This document shows positions 6,268 through 9,772 of a stretch of DNA of 9,772 nt, in pieces. The notes beneath the pieces were generated by a model, which worked only from the letters and a program-made list of their open reading frames with translations, ran no database searches and was not told the origin of the DNA. The stretch spans positions 1-9,772 of the forward strand of contig VGKZ01000037.1 in assembly GCA_016866815.1 (NCBI GenBank), written 5' to 3'. Every line of letters begins with the position of its first letter. The stretch's first letter is position 1. The translations under genes were made by a program, and so were the position numbers. This DNA is from Candidatus Peregrinibacteria bacterium (lineage in GTDB: Bacteria; Patescibacteriota; Gracilibacteria; Peribacterales; Peribacteraceae).

Positions 6268-6540
6268 ATGAACGAAGGTATTCCCGAGAACATCGAAGAA
6301 TCACAAGCCATACTTGGCTGCATCGAAAGCTACGATCAAAGAAGCATGATCGCTGCAGCATTTGGGATGATAGACGGTCATGAGTACGAACAGTGGGATT
6401 TGGAGAGTATTTTTAGAACGGACATCGCCGACATTCGCCGCGGAATCAGTATGGGCTTACAAAGCCTGCGAAATAACGGATGGAACGCAATGGTGGATGA
6501 AATGGATAAACGGCATCCGTGGATCCACGCGGAAGCTTAA
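6268..6540 (+). CDS. Hypothetical protein, 90 residues
   Basis: Soluble, acidic, largely helical protein beginning MNEGIPENIEESQAILG. It has no signal peptide, membrane segment or cysteine cluster; the only cysteine is near residue 18. The middle region (SMIAAAFGMIDGHEYEQWDLESIF) and the C-terminal half (DIADIRRGISMGLQSLRNNGW) look like helices with an alternating charged pattern, which could be a small DNA- or protein-binding fold. No family is recognised. I chose the ATG at 6268 over an upstream ATG at 6232 because the intervening residues are very basic and unlike the rest. TAGAAC, a weak -10-like hexamer, lies 7 nt before it. The stop codon overlaps that of the convergent gene in a shared TTAA. 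Confidence 0.6.
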   Translation: MNEGIPENIEESQAILGCIESYDQRSMIAAAFGMIDGHEYEQWDLESIFRTDIADIRRGISMGLQSLRNNGWNAMVDEMDKRHPWIHAEA

Positions 6541-6749
6541 AGAGTCTTGCCGACAAAATCACTCAGCGCCCAACTCATACCTTTGATCGCTGCGTTCGGA
6601 GGAATTTGGTGGTAGGAAGAAACGACACCGAACTCCGCCTGACCGGGAACACCCGCAGGAGTTTTCTTCCAGCCAAAGACGATGAAACTCGGAACGCCGA
6701 GCTCCTTGAGAAAATCTTCGATGCGCTTCTGAATTTCGGACTGTTCCAT
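6537..6749 (-). CDS. Hypothetical protein, 70 residues (82 if started at 6785)
   Basis: Reverse-strand gene starting MEQSEIQKRIEDFLKELGVPSFIVFGW and ending SDFVGKTL. It has an N-terminal amphipathic helix, a short hydrophobic strand (PSFIVFGW) and a Gly/Ala/Pro-rich middle. No signal peptide or family is recognised. An in-frame ATG at 6785 would add MVHSPPNFPLVI and bring the start to within 7 nt of the heptamer array; neither start has a Shine-Dalgarno site. I prefer 6749 because the added residues look unlike a protein N-terminus. The stop TAA overlaps the TAA of the convergent gene on the other strand. Confidence is moderate: the length is short, but the composition looks coding. Confidence 0.5.
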   Translation of the reverse strand: MEQSEIQKRIEDFLKELGVPSFIVFGWKKTPAGVPGQAEFGVVSSYHQIPPNAAIKGMSWALSDFVGKTL

Positions 6750-6791
6750 GATGACGAGGGGGAAGTTGGGAGGAGAGTGTACCATGACGCG

Positions 6792-6854
6792 CTTTTAGTT
6801 TCTGGTTTCTGGTTTTTAGTTTCTAGCCTACCCCCCTACTCCCTACTTCCCACA
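6792..6854 (+). repeat. Heptanucleotide array 5, compound, intergenic
   Basis: Two different heptamers sit end to end in one unbroken phase: CTTTTAG, TTTCTGG, TTTCTGG, TTTTTAG and TTTCTAG (6792-6826), then CCTACCC, CCCTACT, CCCTACT and TCCCACA (6827-6854). It occupies most of the gap between the 6785/6749 gene (-) and the SLH gene (+). It lies just upstream of the likely promoter of the latter. Confidence 0.75.
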
Positions 6855-6862
6855 TTCAGTGC

Positions 6863-6868
6863 TATCCT
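6863..6868 (+). promoter_or_regulatory. -10 element of the SLH gene, leaderless start
   Basis: TATCCT ends 6 nt before an ATC codon at 6875 that opens a perfect signal peptide. No Shine-Dalgarno motif is present. The spacing matches the other leaderless candidates in this window and supports ATC as the start. Confidence 0.4.
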
Positions 6869-6874
6869 TTCGCC

Positions 6875-8062
6875 ATCCCCTTCCGCCGTTTCGGATCATC
6901 GGTCATCCTTGCCGCTACGCTGCTTGGCGTCAGCACGCCCGTACATGCCCTCTTTTTCGACGTGCCGGAAGACCATCCGTACGTGAATGCCATCGATTAC
7001 CTCACGAGAACCGGCATCGTCGAGGGCTATGAAAACAGATCCTTCCAGCCGGAACGCGCTGTATCCCGTGCCGAATTTGCGAAGATCCTCGTCGGCATGC
7101 TCTTTCCATCCGAAGTGATCGAGAGCTGCATTGGTGATGACTCGGAAGAATCCGAAGAAGAGGCGAATATCAACTCCGTCATTCCGGAAATGAAATTTTT
7201 GGATGTGCCGCACCATGTATGGTTCGCACCGAGCATCTGCACCGCCTGGAGGCACGGCATCATCGACGGCTATGCGGACGGAACGTTCCGCCCGGAAGAA
7301 GGAGTGAACTTCGCGGAAGCTGCAAAGATGCTCTCGCTCGGGTTCGGACTGACCGGCGTAGAACTGCCAAACCTGGGGGCGGCGGCCAACGCGCAGTGGT
7401 ACCGGCCCTATGCGGAGTTTCTCTCCGCTGCGAACGCCATCCCTCCGAGTATCACGGCTTTTGACCTTCCGGTCACACGCTCGGAAATGGCCGAGATGCT
7501 CTACCGCCTGAAAGATTTTTCCATTGATCTGGCACCGGTGGAACAGTACTCACTCCAGCCGGAAGACCTGGAACCAGCTGTTCACTGGGAGGCGTACAAA
7601 AACAAAGCATACGGCTTCACACTGGAAATGCCCAACGTGTGGCCGGCACCCCACGCCGTTCCCCGCGGCACCTTCGACGGAAGACTGCCCTACTATCGTT
7701 CCCTCTGGACGGTGTACATCGGGCCGCACCAAACCGGGTGCAACACGAACGGCGAGTGCGTCGAGCGGGAAATGTGGATCGACGGGTACGACGCGGACAT
7801 GGCCGAGGAAATCCTTCGCCTGATCGAAGCAGATGAATATTCGATCGAAGTCCTCAAGCATGGCACATCCGGCGAAATACAGACACTGACACTGGAGGAG
7901 GCGATAGGAAACTGTATCGATAAGCGAACGTTCCTGTTCGGAGAGAAGTACGTGTACGTATTCAATGCTCTGTGTGCTTTTGATAACGCAAGGATCGACC
8001 ACATGCTGGACCGCTTGGTACAGAGCTTCCGAGAAATTACCATCCCAAGCCTCGTATACTAG
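6875..8062 (+). CDS. Secreted protein with three SLH domains and a C-terminal beta-type domain
   Basis: Counting from an ATC codon at 6875, the product has 395 residues. Residues 1-25 form a classical signal peptide (PFRRFG, hydrophobic SSVILAATLLGVS, cleavage after VHA). Three SLH repeats follow, at about 28-76 (ending AEFAKILVGML), 108-159 (with GIIDGYADGTFRPEEGV) and 173-215 (weaker). SLH domains usually bind pyruvylated cell-wall polymers, so the protein is probably held at the envelope. An acidic linker (about 88-97) joins SLH1 and SLH2. The C-terminal domain (about 236-387) starts with AYGFTLEMPNVW, like the YGFsf-P-W opening of PsbP/DUF1795-like lipoproteins, and has four cysteines (about 289, 295, 347, 367) that could form two disulfides. 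No ATG exists upstream in frame; a GTG at 6962 is the first standard start but would remove the signal peptide. The start is therefore inferred; the domains are clear. Confidence 0.85.
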   Translation: MPFRRFGSSVILAATLLGVSTPVHALFFDVPEDHPYVNAIDYLTRTGIVEGYENRSFQPERAVSRAEFAKILVGMLFPSEVIESCIGDDSEESEEEANINSVIPEMKFLDVPHHVWFAPSICTAWRHGIIDGYADGTFRPEEGVNFAEAAKMLSLGFGLTGVELPNLGAAANAQWYRPYAEFLSAANAIPPSITAFDLPVTRSEMAEMLYRLKDFSIDLAPVEQYSLQPEDLEPAVHWEAYKNKAYGFTLEMPNVWPAPHAVPRGTFDGRLPYYRSLWTVYIGPHQTGCNTNGECVEREMWIDGYDADMAEEILRLIEADEYSIEVLKHGTSGEIQTLTLEEAIGNCIDKRTFLFGEKYVYVFNALCAFDNARIDHMLDRLVQSFREITIPSLVY

Positions 8063-8085
8063 TGTTGAAAAAAATAACAACTTGA

Positions 8086-8116
8086 TTGGCATCGCCCCTT
8101 GTGACGCTGCTACAGT
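8086..8116 (+). promoter_or_regulatory. Promoter of the TrmB-family gene, leaderless start
   Basis: TTGGCA (8086-8091) and TACAGT (8111-8116) are 19 nt apart, and the -10 hexamer is exactly 7 nt before the ATG at 8124. No Shine-Dalgarno site is visible. This is the best full promoter in the window and sits in the 61-nt gap after the SLH gene. Confidence 0.5.
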
Positions 8117-8123
8117 ACGCAGC

Positions 8124-8894
8124 ATGGCACGCAAAGAACTCCAGCACATCATCCAGGCGGCTGGCCTGGGTCTGGACGAAGCAGACTTGTACATCGCGGG
8201 ACTGCAGATCGGGAGCGCTCCCGCCTCCGAATACGCCAAGCGCACAAAGCTGAATCGCATCACCGCCTACAACCATCTGGAGGACCTCGTTCGCACGGGA
8301 ATCTTTACGATGGTCGAAGACCGCCGCGGCAAACGCTACTCCCCCATCGCACCGGAATACCTGGCACTGGAAGCACGCAAGAACGCGCAGGCACTGGAAC
8401 GCGCGCTGCCCGAGCTTCGATCGATGCAGGGGGCGCACCACCGCAAACCGCAGGTCCGGTTCTTCAGGGGCTGGGAAGGCGTGCGACACGTATACGACGA
8501 CACGTTGGGTGCAGAGAGCGAAATTCTCAACTTCGCCAACTCCGCACTCATTCGCCAGTACTGGCAGGATTATGACAAAGAATACGTTGCCGAACGCGTG
8601 AAACGGCGCATACACCTGCGCGGCATAGCACCCGATGACATCGTGGGACGCCGTGTTCACGGAGCAGACAGAGCGGCTCTGCGCGAAATCCGCCTGGTGC
8701 CGGCGAAGGATTTTGATTTCAACAACGAGATCAACGTCTACGATAACAAGGTCTCCATGATCACGTTCGCCGAGAACGCGGAAGACATCTTCGGCATCAT
8801 CATCGAGAGTAAAGAAGTGGCGGATACGCAGAAGCAGATCTTTGAGATGGCCTGGCGGTATGCGGGAAAATTAAAAAAGGAGAGAGCAGAATAG
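8124..8894 (+). CDS. TrmB-family transcriptional regulator
   Basis: Encodes 256 residues. Residues about 10-75 form a winged helix-turn-helix of the TrmB type: LGLDEADLYIAGLQIG, then ASEYAKRTKLNRITAYNHLEDLV with the recognition helix in NRITAYNHL, and a wing with EDRRGKRYSPI. A helical linker (about 80-100) leads to a C-terminal effector-like region beginning VRFFRGWEGVRHVYDD, where TrmB relatives sense ligands. The protein is shorter than the archaeal sugar-sensing TrmB proteins (about 340 residues). It matches the compact TrmB-like proteins common in Patescibacteria; the ligand is unknown. It likely acts as a cytoplasmic repressor or activator. The reading frame is open upstream to 7965, but that would overlap the SLH gene by about 100 nt. 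The ATG at 8124 matches the family start and the promoter spacing. Confidence 0.88.
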   Translation: MARKELQHIIQAAGLGLDEADLYIAGLQIGSAPASEYAKRTKLNRITAYNHLEDLVRTGIFTMVEDRRGKRYSPIAPEYLALEARKNAQALERALPELRSMQGAHHRKPQVRFFRGWEGVRHVYDDTLGAESEILNFANSALIRQYWQDYDKEYVAERVKRRIHLRGIAPDDIVGRRVHGADRAALREIRLVPAKDFDFNNEINVYDNKVSMITFAENAEDIFGIIIESKEVADTQKQIFEMAWRYAGKLKKERAE

Positions 8895-8899
8895 CACCA

Positions 8900-9013
8900 A
8901 GTGTCATCCCGAGTGACCAGCAGCGTGAGCTTCGATACACCCTGCACCAATCGCTTCGCTCTGGTACAGGGCACTCAGCTTGACACGCTGCTGGTCGTAT
9001 CGAGGGAGACACT
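8900..9013. repeat. 114-nt interrupted palindrome between convergent genes
   Basis: The outer arms are AGTGTC (8900-8905) and GACACT (9008-9013). A perfect 13-nt inverted pair is GACCAGCAGCGTG (8915-8927) with CACGCTGCTGGTC (8984-8996). A further inner pair is CCCTG-ACCA (8940-8949) with TGGT-CAGGG (8962-8971), around the 12-nt loop ATCGCTTCGCTC. It sits 5 nt after the regulator's stop and 13 nt before the deacetylase's stop. It may serve both genes as a two-way terminator, or may be a REP/MITE-like mobile repeat. Confidence 0.75.
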
Positions 9014-9026
9014 GCCTTTCCTACCC

Positions 9027-9772
9027 TTACAAATCCCCATACGACACCAACGCAATCTTTCGCTCCGCAAGGTCCGCCTTCAGCGATTCATCCATCAGCA
9101 TGTTCAACTCAGTCTGTCGCTGGGGATCCAGATCGAAGGGGGTACCGTACGACGACTGGCTGCCGGGATGCACCATGAGTTCCGTCGTCCCTTCAGGAAG
9201 ACGCGCGAGAATGTGCCGGAGGTTTTTTGCAGACGCGTTTCCGAGGAGCGTGTGACCACGGAAGTGATCCGTGAAACCGATGCCCTCGGCTTCGAAGATC
9301 GGACGCGCTGCCTTCGCGATGGCATTGATGGAACGGATTTCCGCCAATTGCAATTCAGGAATTTCAAACCCGAACGGGGGGAGGGGTTCCTCGCATGGAA
9401 TGCGGACGAAGCGAATGCCGTAGCGCAGCATCAGCGGTGTCAGCACGGCTGCAATAGCAGGGTGCACGTGCGCGTCCCAGTTTCCGGAAACGTGCGTCGG
9501 CGTGAAACCCTGATCGAAACACCACTCGATCTGTGCACGCACTTCACGCTCGATGTGCTCTTTCTGAACGACTCCTTCATCCAGCAACGTGAAGAGCTTC
9601 GTCACACCGTAGAACATCCCCGTCGAACCGAGAAGCGACGCGACATCACCGGATTTGCTGAGCGGGTACTCCTCGACCAGATTCAAATGGAGCCCTACAG
9701 GAAAGCCTCTTTCGACTGCGTGCTTTGCGGCAGTGAGGCTGTCGGGCACGTTCGGCCACAGTGATGCACTCG
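9027..9772 (-). CDS. ChbG/HpnK (YdjC) family carbohydrate deacetylase, 5' end missing
   Basis: The reverse-strand frame is open to the window edge and ends with TAA at 9029-9027; about 248 residues are visible. Recognisable family segments are VGLHLNL (codons around 9692-9675), HVSGNWDAHVHP (codons 9494-9459), which is the metal-site region with His and Asp ligands, and ELMVHPGSQSSYG near the C-terminus. Enzymes of this TIM-barrel group remove acetyl groups from N-acetylated sugars such as chito-oligosaccharides or lipid-linked amino sugars. The substrate here is unknown. The usual N-terminal ADDFG metal residues lie beyond the window. The GTG at 9749 is internal, because the upstream residues (SASLWPN) continue a normal helix. 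It is convergent with the TrmB gene, with the palindrome between them. HVSGNWDAHVH is less usual than the common HxDxHxHxH form. Confidence 0.88.
   Translation of the reverse strand, partial: SASLWPNVPDSLTAAKHAVERGFPVGLHLNLVEEYPLSKSGDVASLLGSTGMFYGVTKLFTLLDEGVVQKEHIEREVRAQIEWCFDQGFTPTHVSGNWDAHVHPAIAAVLTPLMLRYGIRFVRIPCEEPLPPFGFEIPELQLAEIRSINAIAKAARPIFEAEGIGFTDHFRGHTLLGNASAKNLRHILARLPEGTTELMVHPGSQSSYGTPFDLDPQRQTELNMLMDESLKADLAERKIALVSYGDL

Noticed and set aside
6792..6854. CRISPR-like array
   Set aside because: The repeats are 7 nt with no spacers and no cas genes nearby.
7965..8123. Longer N-terminus for the TrmB protein
   Set aside because: It would overlap the SLH gene by about 100 nt, and its residues are unlike a TrmB N-terminus; the promoter spacing supports 8124.
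7550..8660. Two open frames (237 and 207 codons) on the reverse strand
   Set aside because: They are antisense to the SLH and TrmB genes, whose plus-strand domains are clear; no motifs or starts support them.
8901..9764. A 287-codon plus-strand open frame
   Set aside because: It begins in the palindrome and is antisense to the deacetylase, which has clear family motifs on the reverse strand.
1..9772. UGA-to-glycine recoding as in Gracilibacteria/Absconditabacteria
   Set aside because: The larger genes are open with the standard code, show no in-frame TGA at conserved glycines, and the GC content is too high.

Overview
This 9.8 kb window looks like a chromosomal fragment from a candidate-phyla-radiation (Patescibacteria) bacterium. 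A Peribacteria/Peregrinibacteria-like source is my best guess, from moderate GC, a type-2 (eukaryote-like) isoleucyl-tRNA synthetase, a TrmB-type regulator, an SLH-domain surface protein, small orphan proteins and very short intergenic gaps. The standard code fits: all larger genes read through without in-frame UGA, and stops are TAG, TAA and TGA. No rRNA, tRNA, CRISPR array or transposase gene was seen.

Layout. Positions 1-527 (-) hold the N-terminal (p)ppGpp hydrolase half of a RelA/SpoT homologue, cut by the window edge. Positions 582-1048 (-) hold a small membrane-anchored hypothetical protein that seems split over two frames. Divergently, 1238-5722 (+) is ileS, whose 1494-residue product is about 430 residues longer than usual. 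A cluster of small genes follows: a four-helix membrane protein of the phage-holin-4_2/YvlD kind (5827-6225, +), a 90-residue orphan (6268-6540, +) and a convergent orphan of 70-82 residues (6537-6749 or 6785, -) that overlaps it by four bases. Next come a secreted three-SLH-domain protein (6875-8062, +) and a TrmB-family regulator (8124-8894, +). After a 114-nt palindrome, a convergent ChbG/HpnK (YdjC) deacetylase gene (9027-9772, -) runs off the right edge.

The main discovery is in ileS. Two histidine-phosphatase (phosphoglycerate-mutase-like) domains sit inside the IleRS catalytic body, at two separate points of the CP2 region. A short native IleRS segment (DLHMDAIDSITWP) lies between them. 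Both have a complete RHG-type active site, and the synthetase signature motifs are intact.

The second theme is a set of heptanucleotide repeat arrays, each with a different unit. Three lie in frame inside ileS, at points where the protein has extra residues compared with its family; two are intergenic (5725-5794 and 6792-6851). Two are built as inverted pairs. They resemble the short tandemly repeated heptanucleotides described in cyanobacteria.

Third, several genes have a -10-like hexamer 6-7 nt before the start codon and no Shine-Dalgarno site, which suggests leaderless transcripts. For the SLH protein this points to an ATC start codon directly before a textbook signal peptide. The genes look like housekeeping and envelope functions rather than one pathway.
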